Positions 17,428 to 24,856 of a stretch of DNA of 32,339 nucleotides are shown one piece after another (position 1 is the first letter of the stretch; each line of letters opens with the position of its first letter). Position numbers and translations under genes: made by a program. The DNA is from Nocardia pseudobrasiliensis NBRC 108224. Its GTDB lineage: Bacteria; Actinomycetota; Actinomycetes; Mycobacteriales; Mycobacteriaceae. The stretch is taken from assembly GCF_001613105.1 (NCBI RefSeq), contig NZ_BDBS01000075.1, positions 1 to 32,339 of the forward strand. The letters run 5' to 3'. The notes under the pieces are model-generated. The model searched no databases. It was given only the letters and a program-made list of their open reading frames with translations, and was not told the DNA's origin.

Positions 17428-18402
17428 CTACAGCGAATGCGCGTCCAGCCAGCCGCGGGCCAATTCGGCGGATGAGGCGTGCTCATCGCGCAGGCGACGA
17501 ATCAGATCGATCAGATCGGCGGTTGTCAGCTCACCCGCGACATAGTTGAGCTTCTTGATCTGCTGATCGGTGAGTGCGCCCTGGCGGTACAGCGGGACGA
17601 TGTTCTGCGCGCGGAAGGCGTACTCGGGATCGGCCAGCAGGGTCAGCTCGTCGGCGCCACCGGGCAGCAGGGTCGCGGGCGCGGTGAACACCCCGGCCCG
17701 AACCTGACCGTCCCGCAGGGCGTTTCGCAATGCGGTATCGCTGGGATAGACGGTGTGCCCGGCGATATCGCAGTGGTAGATTGAGCGCAGCGGCTCGAGG
17801 ACATCACGCTCCGGATCCGGCGAGCGGCGCAGCGGATCCAGTTCGCTGCCCGTGGCGATGCCCACCGTCAGCCCACCGCAGTGCGGCGCAACATCCTTCA
17901 GCGAGGCGAACTTCTCCGCCGCCTGCTCGCGCAGGGCGAAACTCGGCCGCAGATCGGTGCCGTCGTCGATATCGGAGATCGCCAGCCCCTCCGGCAGCGC
18001 ACCGCTCAGCGCCTCGGCCACGCTCGCCGCGGGCGGCTTCGAGGTCTCGGCAGCGACGGCCTTGTCGGGCGCGATGCGGTCCGGCCGCCGGGCCGGTGAA
18101 CCGGAATCCAGGGCGGTCAGCAGATCTCCGCTGTCATCGCCGACGAGGGTTACCGTACCGGCGTCCAGTGCGGCCAGATAATCTCCGCGCTGTCCCAGTC
18201 CCCGCTTCACCACCGTGTCCGCGCCGGTGCGGGCGAGCGCTCCGGCATAGATTTCGGCAATTAATTCGGATTGAGCGGAATTGCCCGCACCGACCGTGAT
18301 CGGCCGTCGAGAATCGCCGTCGGAACAGGAAACGACCAGCATGGCGACCGTCGCGGCAAACAGTACGCGAATCCAGGTCCGCACCGACGCGGCCGATTTC
18401 AT
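17428..18402 (-). CDS. ProX/OpuC-like substrate-binding lipoprotein with altered ligand motif (LpqZ-like)
   Basis: 324 residues. A signal peptide ends in the lipobox VVSC (Cys26), so it is anchored outside the membrane. The rest aligns with the osmoprotectant-binding fold of the neighbouring ProX: ITVGAGNSAQSELIAEIYAGAL corresponds to its LTVGSANFPESETVADVYAEAL (partial), and AQNIVPLYR to AQNVVPILN. The ProX segment VPDYTGN is VGDDSGD here, and NFPESE is NSAQSE, so aromatic positions expected in the quaternary-amine site are lost. There are two mid-protein cysteines (HCGG and YHCD). ATG 18402 is preferred over GTG 18441 because it gives a standard lipoprotein signal. It has no transport genes of its own and is divergent from proX. 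M. tuberculosis LpqZ, also near kgd as I recall, is the likely relative. Confidence 0.85.
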   Translation of the reverse strand: MKSAASVRTWIRVLFAATVAMLVVSCSDGDSRRPITVGAGNSAQSELIAEIYAGALARTGADTVVKRGLGQRGDYLAALDAGTVTLVGDDSGDLLTALDSGSPARRPDRIAPDKAVAAETSKPPAASVAEALSGALPEGLAISDIDDGTDLRPSFALREQAAEKFASLKDVAPHCGGLTVGIATGSELDPLRRSPDPERDVLEPLRSIYHCDIAGHTVYPSDTALRNALRDGQVRAGVFTAPATLLPGGADELTLLADPEYAFRAQNIVPLYRQGALTDQQIKKLNYVAGELTTADLIDLIRRLRDEHASSAELARGWLDAHSL

Positions 18403-18545
18403 CCGGCGACACCCACTCCCGATAGATAGTAAGAACGACACCCGGCTGACAGTATGGACAGCCAGAAGGTGGCTACCCGACTCCGAATCGTAATCGGATC
18501 GATCGGATGGCCACCTCGCAGCGCCGGGACATCGGAAGGACAGTC
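18403..18545. promoter_or_regulatory. Divergent control region of the lipoprotein and proXVWZ genes
   Basis: A 143-bp gap with a GGCTG-10-CAGCC inverted repeat, an AT-rich patch with TACTAT on the minus strand that could be the lipoprotein -10, and a GATCGATC palindrome in front of proX. The AAGGA just before 18546 is the proX ribosome binding site. No known osmotic-control element can be named. Confidence 0.4.
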
Positions 18546-19541
18546 TTGAAATCCACCATCACCACCCCTGCGCGGCGGCGCGGACTCCGCCCCGCCCTCA
18601 CCGCCGCCCGACTGCTCGCCACCGCCGTCGCCCTCGCCGCCGCGATGGCGCTGTCGGCCTGTGGCGGCAACTCCAATCCGCTGTCGAGCGGCAACGGCAG
18701 CTGCAAGGGCGACAGCAATCAGCTGACCGTGGGCTCGGCGAACTTCCCGGAGTCGGAGACGGTTGCCGATGTATACGCGGAAGCCTTGCGCGCCAACGGC
18801 TTCACCGTCGACACCAAACTCAATATCGGCAGCCGCGAGGCGTATGTGCCCGCACTGCGCGAATGTTCGATCAGCCTGGTGCCGGACTACACCGGCAATC
18901 TGCTGCAGTACCTGGACAAGTCGGCCACCGCGACCGCCGGCGACGAGGTGACCGCCGCCCTGACCAAGGCGCTCGGCTCCGACCTCGCGGCCGGAAAGCC
19001 CGCTCCCGGTGAGGATTCCGATGCCGTAGTGGTCACCCGGGCCACCGCCGAGAAATGGAATCTGAAGTCCATCGCCGATCTGGCCGCGCATTCGGCCGAG
19101 GTGAGTTTCGGTGCGCCGGCGGAATTCTCGGAGCGCCCGGGCGGCCTGCCCGGCCTGAAGAAGAATTACGGCCTCGACATCGCCGCGGACAAGTTCGTGC
19201 GGATCGGCGACGGCGGCGGCCCGGCGACCGTGCGCGCCCTGACCTCCGGACAGGTGACCGCGGCCGATATCTTCACCACCTCACCGGCCATCAAGCAGAA
19301 CGATCTGGTCGTGCTGGCCGATCCCAAGCACAACTTCGCCGCGCAGAACGTGGTGCCGATCCTCAATGCCAAGAAGAAGTCCGAGAAGGCGTTGCGGGTG
19401 CTCGACGCGGTATCGGCGAAATTGACCACGTCCGAACTGATTTCGCTCAATGAGGCGGTCTCCGGATCCGCCAAGACCGAACCCGCCGCCGCCGCCAAGT
19501 CGTGGGTGCAGGCCCAGGGGCTGGACAAGCCGATCGGATAG
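18546..19541 (+). CDS. proX: Glycine betaine/choline-type ABC transporter substrate-binding lipoprotein
   Basis: 331 residues from TTG 18546. A basic N-terminus and hydrophobic stretch end in the lipobox LSAC (Cys39). The mature part is an OpuAC/OpuC-type binding protein: LTVGSANFPESETVADVYAEAL, then a SLVPDYTGNLLQYL segment that carries an aromatic residue of the ligand cage, and AAQNVVPIL near the end. It captures compatible solutes (betaine, choline or carnitine-like) outside the membrane for the ProVWZ importer. An upstream ATG at 18507 is in frame, but TTG 18546 has AAGGA five bases before it and gives a usual-length signal peptide. The gene is followed by AGGAGG and proV nine bases on. 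Specificity is inferred from family. Confidence 0.92.
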   Translation: MKSTITTPARRRGLRPALTAARLLATAVALAAAMALSACGGNSNPLSSGNGSCKGDSNQLTVGSANFPESETVADVYAEALRANGFTVDTKLNIGSREAYVPALRECSISLVPDYTGNLLQYLDKSATATAGDEVTAALTKALGSDLAAGKPAPGEDSDAVVVTRATAEKWNLKSIADLAAHSAEVSFGAPAEFSERPGGLPGLKKNYGLDIAADKFVRIGDGGGPATVRALTSGQVTAADIFTTSPAIKQNDLVVLADPKHNFAAQNVVPILNAKKKSEKALRVLDAVSAKLTTSELISLNEAVSGSAKTEPAAAAKSWVQAQGLDKPIG

Positions 19542-19550
19542 GAGGACCAC

Positions 19551-20702
19551 ATGTCCGATATCGAGTTCAGCGGCGTCACCAAGACCTATCCGGACGGCAC
19601 CACCGCGGTGACCGAGCTGGATCTGCGGATCGACTCCGGATCGTTCACCGTCTTCGTGGGGCCCTCGGGCTGCGGGAAGACGACGTCGATGCGGATGATC
19701 AACCGCATGATCGTGCCCAGTTCGGGCACGATCACCGTGGCGGGCAAGGATATTTCGACCGTCGATCCGGTGAAGCTGCGGCTCGGTATCGGCTATGTGA
19801 TCCAGAGCGGCGGGCTGCTGCCGCATCGCACGGTGCTCGACAATGTCGCGACCGTACCTGTGCTGCAGGGCAAATCGCGGCGCGCGGCCCGCGCCGCGGC
19901 CCTGGAGGTGCTGGATCGGGTCGGCCTGGACCGGGCGCTGGCCAAGCGGTATCCGGCCCAGCTGTCGGGCGGTCAGCAGCAGCGCGTCGGCGTGGCGCGG
20001 GCGCTGGCCGCCGATCCGCCGGTCCTGCTGATGGACGAGCCCTTCAGCGCCGTCGATCCGGTGGTGCGCGAGGAGCTGCAGGCCGAAATGCAAAGACTGC
20101 AGGCGGAATTGCGCAAGACCATCGTCTTCGTCACCCACGATATCGACGAGGCCATCAAGCTGGGCGACAAGATCGCGGTCTTCGCCCGCGGCGGCGTGCT
20201 GCAGCAGTTCGACGCGCCGCAGAACGTACTCGCGCAGCCCGCAACGGATTTCGTGGCCGACTTCGCCGGGCGCGATCGTGGTTATCGCGGCCTGTCGTTC
20301 CGCGGGGCGCAGGGCGTGACGGTGCACGACATCCGCATCGCGACCACCGAGCAGGTGCACGAACTGCGCCTCGCCCAGGGTGAATGGGTGCTGGTGGTAG
20401 ACGCGGCCCGGCATCCGCTCGGCTGGATGGATGTCACCGGAGTCGAGGGCATTCGCGCCGGACACGAACTGACCGACTGCGTCGCGGCGGGCGGTTCGCT
20501 GTTCCCGCCCGGCGGCGATCTGCGCCAGGCGCTCGACGCCGCCATCTCCTCGCCGTCGGGAATCGGTGTGGCCGTGGATGATTCGGGCGCGGCGACCGGC
20601 GGCGTGTACGCGACCGAGGTCATCGAACAGCTGGCCCGGCAGCGCGCCGACGAGGATGCCGAGCGCAACCGGCACTTCTTCGAGACGGAACACGCGCGAT
20701 GA
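19551..20702 (+). CDS. proV: Osmoprotectant ABC transporter ATP-binding protein
   Basis: 383 residues. The ATPase of the importer: Walker A GPSGCGKTT (37-45), Q-loop in YVIQSGGLLPH, signature LSGGQQQR (near 139), Walker B VLLMDEPFSAVD and H-loop VTHDIDEA. The C-terminal 140 residues resemble the paired CBS region of OpuA/OpuC/ProV ATPases, which senses ionic strength in characterised homologs. AGGAGG lies five bases before ATG 19551, a very strong ribosome binding site. Its last codons overlap the proW start (ATGA). From memory the M. tuberculosis counterpart ProV has about 376 residues. Confidence 0.94.
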   Translation: MSDIEFSGVTKTYPDGTTAVTELDLRIDSGSFTVFVGPSGCGKTTSMRMINRMIVPSSGTITVAGKDISTVDPVKLRLGIGYVIQSGGLLPHRTVLDNVATVPVLQGKSRRAARAAALEVLDRVGLDRALAKRYPAQLSGGQQQRVGVARALAADPPVLLMDEPFSAVDPVVREELQAEMQRLQAELRKTIVFVTHDIDEAIKLGDKIAVFARGGVLQQFDAPQNVLAQPATDFVADFAGRDRGYRGLSFRGAQGVTVHDIRIATTEQVHELRLAQGEWVLVVDAARHPLGWMDVTGVEGIRAGHELTDCVAAGGSLFPPGGDLRQALDAAISSPSGIGVAVDDSGAATGGVYATEVIEQLARQRADEDAERNRHFFETEHAR

Positions 20703-21394
20703 GATATCTGATCGACAACTTCGCCGAAATCGCCGGATTCGCCCGCACCCATTTGTCGCTGGCGCTGATACCGCTGATCATCGGCCTGGTCGTCGCCATT
20801 CCGGTGGGCACCGCGGCGCGGCGGGCGCGCTGGCTGCGCCGCATCACGACCACCGTTGCCAGCATCGCCTACACCATTCCGTCACTGGCGCTGTTCGTGA
20901 TCATTCCCCCGCTGGCCGGGATCGCCACCATCGATCCGCTGAATGTGGTCATCGCGCTGAGCGTCTACTCGGTGGCACTGCTGGTGATCGCGGTGCCCAC
21001 CGCCCTGGATTCGGTGTCGACCGCGGTCCTCGACGCGGCCGACGCCATCGGCTACACCCGGTTGCGCCGCGCCCTGACCGTCGAATTCCCCCTGGCGCTA
21101 CCGGTTTTCGTGGCCAATCTGCGGGTGGTGGCGGTCACCAATATCTCGGCGGTCACCGTCGGCGCGCTGATCGGCGTCGGCGGACTCGGGAAGCTGTTCA
21201 CCCAGGGCTATCAGCGCGACTATCCGGACGAGATCGTGGCGGGCATCATCGTGGTGCTCGTGCTGGCCCTCATCGTGGACCGGCTGCTGTATCTGCTCGG
21301 CCGCTGGGCCACGCCCTGGCTCAATACCGGCCGCCGCACGCTCACCCGTCGGGTTCGGCTGTCGGTGGATCTCGCGAAAGGGGCCGACGCGTGA
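20699..21394 (+). CDS. proW: Osmoprotectant ABC transporter permease
   Basis: 231 residues with five or six membrane helices. The conserved permease loop is DAADAIGYTRLRRALTVEFPLALPV, with the EAA-type coupling motif that contacts the ATPase; GVGGLGKL follows, typical of the ProW/OpuCB group. ATG 20699 overlaps the proV stop by four bases (ATGA). It pairs with the second permease ProZ to form the membrane channel. Confidence 0.93.
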   Translation: MRYLIDNFAEIAGFARTHLSLALIPLIIGLVVAIPVGTAARRARWLRRITTTVASIAYTIPSLALFVIIPPLAGIATIDPLNVVIALSVYSVALLVIAVPTALDSVSTAVLDAADAIGYTRLRRALTVEFPLALPVFVANLRVVAVTNISAVTVGALIGVGGLGKLFTQGYQRDYPDEIVAGIIVVLVLALIVDRLLYLLGRWATPWLNTGRRTLTRRVRLSVDLAKGADA

Positions 21395-22074
21395 ACCTTT
21401 TCATCGATGCCTGGCACTATCTGACCACCTCGGCGAACTGGGGCGGACCCGCCGGAATCGACCAGCGCATCCTGGAGCATCTCTGGTACAGCTTCCTGGC
21501 CGTGGCGCTGTCGGCGGCCATCGCGCTGCCGATCGGCCTGATCATCGGGCACACCCGCCGCGGCGGCGGCGTGATCGTCGGCTTCGCCAATGCCATGCGC
21601 GCCCTGCCCACTCTGGGTCTGCTCACCTTCGTGGTGCTGCTGCTGGGTCTGGGGTTGATACCGCCGGTGCTCGCGCTCATCACCGTGGGCGTACCGCCGC
21701 TGCTGGCCGGCGCCTACGCGGGTATCGCGAATGTCGATCCGAATGTGGTCGACGCGTCGCGGGCCATGGGGATGAGCGAGCCGCGGGTGCTGTTCCGCGT
21801 CGAAATACCCAATGCGATGCCGGTGCTGCTCACCGGATTGCGCGGCGCCACACTGCAGGTCGTCGCGACCGCGACCATCGCGGCCTACGTCAATCTCGGC
21901 GGCCTGGGCCGCTACATCTTCGACGGCATCAGCCTCTACAAATACGACCGGGTGCTGGTCGGCGCGCTGTTGGTGGCCGTACTGGCCCTGATCCTGGACT
22001 CGGTCCTGGCGTTCGCCGTTTGGGCCAGCGTGCCGGGCACCGGACGGCTGCGGCGCTCGGCCCCGATCGACTAG
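21391..22074 (+). CDS. proZ: Osmoprotectant ABC transporter permease
   Basis: 227 residues, the second permease subunit. Hydrophobic helices are evident and the coupling loop is DASRAMGMSEPRVLFRVEIPNAMPV, followed by NLGGLGRYI. The GTG start at 21391 overlaps the proW stop (GTGA) and has GAAAGGGG about seven bases upstream; a longer open frame reaching back to 20566 is only a shadow inside proW. The stop TAG at 22072-22074 shares CTAG with the stop of the convergent TetR gene, so no intergenic terminator is possible. Confidence 0.93.
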   Translation: MNLFIDAWHYLTTSANWGGPAGIDQRILEHLWYSFLAVALSAAIALPIGLIIGHTRRGGGVIVGFANAMRALPTLGLLTFVVLLLGLGLIPPVLALITVGVPPLLAGAYAGIANVDPNVVDASRAMGMSEPRVLFRVEIPNAMPVLLTGLRGATLQVVATATIAAYVNLGGLGRYIFDGISLYKYDRVLVGALLVAVLALILDSVLAFAVWASVPGTGRLRRSAPID

Positions 22075-22697
22075 CGCCGCGTCACGCCCGCGAGCAGACC
22101 GTCGGCGACGACATCGACCAGATGCTCACGGCTGGTGTCGAATTCGCCGCGCAGCCAGGCCGCGACCAGATCCATCACGCCGCTGACCGCCGCGAAGGAC
22201 ATCATCTCCAGATCGAGTCGGGGCGGGGCGGATTCGCCGAGCAGATCGGCCGACATCCCGGCCATGACGGTCGCGATCGCCCGGACGCTGTCGTGGCGGG
22301 CGCGCTGCAGCACCTCGGTCGTGGTGGCGGCGAGCAGCATCTTGCCGCGGCGCGGATCCGCGGTCACGAAGGCGATCGCGGCATCGGCCGCGGCGTGCAC
22401 CTGGGCGGGCGACCGCGGCACGGCGGCGAGCGTCGCGGAGACCACGGCCGCCAGGCCGTCCTCGGTCACATCGCGGGCGATCGCCTCGAGCATGGCGTCG
22501 CGATCGGCGAAATGTTCGTAGAAGTAGCGGTCGTTGAGCCGCGCGCGGGCACAGACCGATCGCTTGGTGACCGCGTTGGGCCCGCCCTCGGCGAACAGAT
22601 CCAGCGCCGCCTCCACCAGAGCCTCGCGCCGCTTGGCGCTGCGCTCGGCCGCCGACAGTCCGCCGTAACTGCGCGTCACCGATCCCATCCGGACCAT
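22071..22697 (-). CDS. TetR family regulator divergent from the MpaB-type oxygenase
   Basis: 208 residues. The helix-turn-helix (about residues 20-65) holds KRSVCARARLNDRYFYEHF, with the usual TetR YFYEHF ending; the rest is a helical ligand domain. ATG 22697 has AGAGG upstream at short spacing, and ATG 22688 (MGSV) is an alternative. It is divergent from the oxygenase gene across 95 bp that hold a 52-bp palindromic element. It probably represses that oxygenase and itself. Its end overlaps proZ by four bases on the opposite strand. Confidence 0.92.
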   Translation of the reverse strand: MVRMGSVTRSYGGLSAAERSAKRREALVEAALDLFAEGGPNAVTKRSVCARARLNDRYFYEHFADRDAMLEAIARDVTEDGLAAVVSATLAAVPRSPAQVHAAADAAIAFVTADPRRGKMLLAATTTEVLQRARHDSVRAIATVMAGMSADLLGESAPPRLDLEMMSFAAVSGVMDLVAAWLRGEFDTSREHLVDVVADGLLAGVTRR

Positions 22698-22720
22698 TCT
22701 GCCTCTTGACGGGCCGAGTT

Positions 22721-22772
22721 ATCTGGTGCACCCTGACACCACATAGATTTTTGGTGCCAAGGTGCACCAGAT
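22721..22772. promoter_or_regulatory. 52-bp palindromic operator between TetR and oxygenase genes
   Basis: The arms ATCTGGTGCACC (22721-22732) and GGTGCACCAGAT (22761-22772) are perfect reverse complements, and each holds the self-complementary octamer GGTGCACC. Further in, ACACC/GGTG-type bases also pair around the same centre (22746/22747), so nearly the whole 52 bp is one imperfect palindrome. The octamer centres are 36 bp apart. This suits two TetR dimers bound on nearly the same face of the helix, or one tetramer. Confidence 0.78.
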
Positions 22773-22792
22773 GAGGACAAGGGAGTTCTCCG

Positions 22793-23728
22793 ATGTCGTG
22801 CCCGGTCAACCATGACGTACTGGAAATGCGCGGACTCGCAGGCCCGTCCGCCACAACCACGATCGCCGACCACTTCGGCGAGGTGAGCGGCTCGATCTTC
22901 GTCGCCGCCTTCGCCGCGGCGCTGTTCGATCAGGCCATGCTGCCGGAGGTTTCGGAGGCCCTCGAGGTGACCGGCCGAATCCGCAATACGCCGTGGCAGC
23001 GAGCCATGCGCTCGGCGGCCTCGGATCAGATCGCATTCCACGGCGCCGAATCCGACCGCCGCGCCGAGATGGAACGGCTCAAGCTGCTGCATCGCGATAT
23101 CAAGGGCGTGGGCGCCAATGGAATTCGCTACAGCGCCCTGAATCCGGAGAGCTGGAACTGGATTCTCATCAGCACCTTCTTCATGTATCGCGGCGTGTTC
23201 GCGACGCTCACCGGAACCGAGCTCACCGCGGCCGACGATCAGGCGCTGTGGGATCGGTGGCGCGACGAGGTCGACGGATTGCAACTGCCCGGCCGCTCGC
23301 GGCTGGTGGAAAGCTTCACGGACCTGTGCGTCCACTACGACCGGATGGCCGCCGAGCGGCTCGAACGCACCAGCACCCTGGAATCCGCCGCCGAAACCGT
23401 GCGCCGCCCGCCGCGCCCGCCCTTCCTGCCCGCCCTCGCCCATCCGCTGTGGCTGCTGGCCCGTCCCGCCGCCGGGCACGTCGGCGCGATCCTCGGCTAC
23501 GGCATCATGCAACCCGCTGCGCGCCAACATCTTCCGATGCGCTGGACCCGTCGCCACGATCTGGAGTTCGCGGCGCTGGCGACGATCCTGCGGCTGGCCT
23601 ATCGCGTACTTCCCACCCGGCTCACCGACACACCCCTAGCCCGCAACCGACGGCAATACAACCGCCTGATCAGCGGCTATCGCGGTATCGGCCTGGAGTC
23701 CTTCGCGGCCGATCGACCCCTTGTGTGA
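22793..23728 (+). CDS. MpaB-type oxygenase (DUF2236 family)
   Basis: 311 residues. It matches the DUF2236 family that includes the fungal membrane-bound oxygenase MpaB and, more distantly, latex-clearing protein Lcp. The conserved core is LLHRDIKGVG (His100) followed by YSALNPESWNWI (Trp121, Trp123); in the family these surround a b-type heme. GSIFVAAF near the N-terminus and a late ALATILRLAYRVLP are further family-like parts. No signal peptide is evident. ATG 22793 has GGGAG seven bases upstream. Bacterial members are poorly characterised; oxidative cleavage of alkenes or prenyl chains is known for relatives, so a role here is inference. It is controlled by the adjacent TetR. Confidence 0.88.
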   Translation: MSCPVNHDVLEMRGLAGPSATTTIADHFGEVSGSIFVAAFAAALFDQAMLPEVSEALEVTGRIRNTPWQRAMRSAASDQIAFHGAESDRRAEMERLKLLHRDIKGVGANGIRYSALNPESWNWILISTFFMYRGVFATLTGTELTAADDQALWDRWRDEVDGLQLPGRSRLVESFTDLCVHYDRMAAERLERTSTLESAAETVRRPPRPPFLPALAHPLWLLARPAAGHVGAILGYGIMQPAARQHLPMRWTRRHDLEFAALATILRLAYRVLPTRLTDTPLARNRRQYNRLISGYRGIGLESFAADRPLV

Positions 23729-23739
23729 TCTGTGTCACG
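23724..23739. promoter_or_regulatory. Crp/CRP-like binding site upstream of the Hrp1-like gene
   Basis: TGTGATCTGTGTCACG fits the cAMP-receptor-protein consensus TGTGA-N6-TCACA with a single mismatch in the last base. It overlaps the stop codon of the oxygenase gene and lies 56 bp before the GTG of the CBS protein. Mycobacterial Crp recognises the same consensus. Confidence 0.6.
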
Positions 23740-23753
23740 ATAAGACATGGCAT

Positions 23754-23769
23754 CCGGAGTCTCCACTCC
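23754..23769. other. Short inverted repeat in the leader of the Hrp1-like gene
   Basis: CGGAGT-CTCC-ACTCCG is a perfect 6-bp inverted repeat with a four-base centre, 25 bp before the start codon. It could be an operator or a small mRNA hairpin. It does not match the DosR box GGGACTT-type half-sites. Confidence 0.45.
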
Positions 23770-23794
23770 GTCCGTTCGAGACAGGAGGTTCGCC

Positions 23795-24226
23795 GTGCAA
23801 GCCATGACAGCCCGCGACATCATGCACCGGGACGCGACCTGCATTCCGGCCGACGAAACCCTCGACCGCGCCGCCCAGGTGATGCGCGATCTGGATGTCG
23901 GGGCCCTGCCCATCTGCAATGAGGACCGTCTCATCGGCATGCTCACCGATCGCGACATCGTGATCCGCTGTGTGGCCGAGGGCCACGATCCCAGCCGGGT
24001 GCGCGCGGGCGACCTCGCCCAGGGCACTCCGCGCTGGGTCGATGCGGATACCGAGGTCAGCGAGGTCCTCGAACTGATGGAGGCCCATCAGATCAAGCGC
24101 GTACCGGTGATCGACAAGAGGAACGGCAAGCGGCTGATCGGCATGATCTGCGAATCGGATCTGGCCCGCACCATCGATGACAAGCAGTTGGCGCGGTTCA
24201 TCTCCTCGGTATCGATTCCGCACTGA
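23795..24226 (+). CDS. Two-CBS-domain protein, hypoxic response protein 1 (Hrp1) type
   Basis: 143 residues made of two CBS motifs: TARDIMHRDATCIPADETL to MLTDRDIVIR, and TEVSEVLELMEAHQIKRVPVID to ICESDLAR. Length and sequence closely follow M. tuberculosis Hrp1 (Rv2626c, 143 residues). The two cysteines that form its disulfide are in matching positions (25 residues apart, in ATC and LPIC). GTG 23795 is chosen because AGGAGG lies six bases before it; ATG 23804 is also in frame, and an upstream ATG at 23747 would begin before the ribosome binding site. Hrp1 is a DosR-regulon protein of unclear biochemical role. It probably binds an adenine nucleotide or another small ligand, by family. Confidence 0.93.
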   Translation: MQAMTARDIMHRDATCIPADETLDRAAQVMRDLDVGALPICNEDRLIGMLTDRDIVIRCVAEGHDPSRVRAGDLAQGTPRWVDADTEVSEVLELMEAHQIKRVPVIDKRNGKRLIGMICESDLARTIDDKQLARFISSVSIPH

Positions 24227-24856
24227 TCAGCGGGCGATTCCGGTGCGATGCGCATAGGCGATCGCCTGTCCCCGATCGCGCACGCCGAGCTTGGCGAACA
24301 GCGAATTGATATGGCTCTTGACCGTGCTGACGCCGATGAACAGTTCCCTGGCGATCTCCGAGTTGTTGCGGCCCTGGGCCATCAGCCGCAGCACGTCGAG
24401 TTCGCGATCGGTGAGATCGACGTCGGGGCCGGGCGTGGGCGCGCCGAGGGCGGAGACCAGCCGCGCGCCCACATCGGCGGCGAGGGTGGTGTGACCGCTG
24501 GCCACCGAGCGGATGGCCGCCGCGATCTCGGCGCGGCCGGCGTCCTTGGTCAGATATCCGCGCGCGCCCGCGCGCAGCGCACCGGCGATGGACGCATCGT
24601 CGGCATAGGTGGTCAGCACGAGTACGGCCGTGTCCGGATGATCGGCGGTGACCGCCGCGGTCGCGGCGACGCCGTCGATGCCGGGCATGCGCAGATCCAT
24701 CAGCACCACGCGCGGAGCCAGTCGGCGCACCAGCTCCACCGCCTCGGCCCCGTCGCGGGCCTCGCCGACCACCTCCACATCGGGCAGCAGCGACAGCACC
24801 GTGGTGAGCCCGTCGCGCACCGTGGTCTGATCGTCGGCCACCACCACGGTGATCAT
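24227..24856 (-). CDS. NarL/LuxR-type response regulator
   Basis: 209 residues. A receiver domain with the acidic pair ADDQ, phosphorylated Asp54 in LMDLRMPG, LTTY and Lys in LTKDAG. A LuxR helix-turn-helix follows at the C-terminus: LTDRELDVLRLMAQGRNNSEIAREL and VSTVKSHINSLFAKL. ATG 24856 overlaps the kinase stop by four bases (ATGA), so I prefer it over GTG 24886. It is the third gene of the membrane protein-kinase-regulator operon. Its stop shares TGATCA with the stop of the convergent CBS gene. The target genes are unknown. Confidence 0.94.
   Translation of the reverse strand: MITVVVADDQTTVRDGLTTVLSLLPDVEVVGEARDGAEAVELVRRLAPRVVLMDLRMPGIDGVAATAAVTADHPDTAVLVLTTYADDASIAGALRAGARGYLTKDAGRAEIAAAIRSVASGHTTLAADVGARLVSALGAPTPGPDVDLTDRELDVLRLMAQGRNNSEIARELFIGVSTVKSHINSLFAKLGVRDRGQAIAYAHRTGIAR

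Noticed and set aside
20566..21390. Extension of proZ back to 20566
   Set aside because: This frame is a shadow inside proV and proW; GTG 21391 with its GAAAGGGG and stop-start overlap is the real start.
23747..23794. Longer start of the Hrp1-like protein and a possible DosR box
   Set aside because: ATG 23747 lies before the AGGAGG that fits GTG 23795, and the inverted repeat here does not have the DosR GGGACT half-site.
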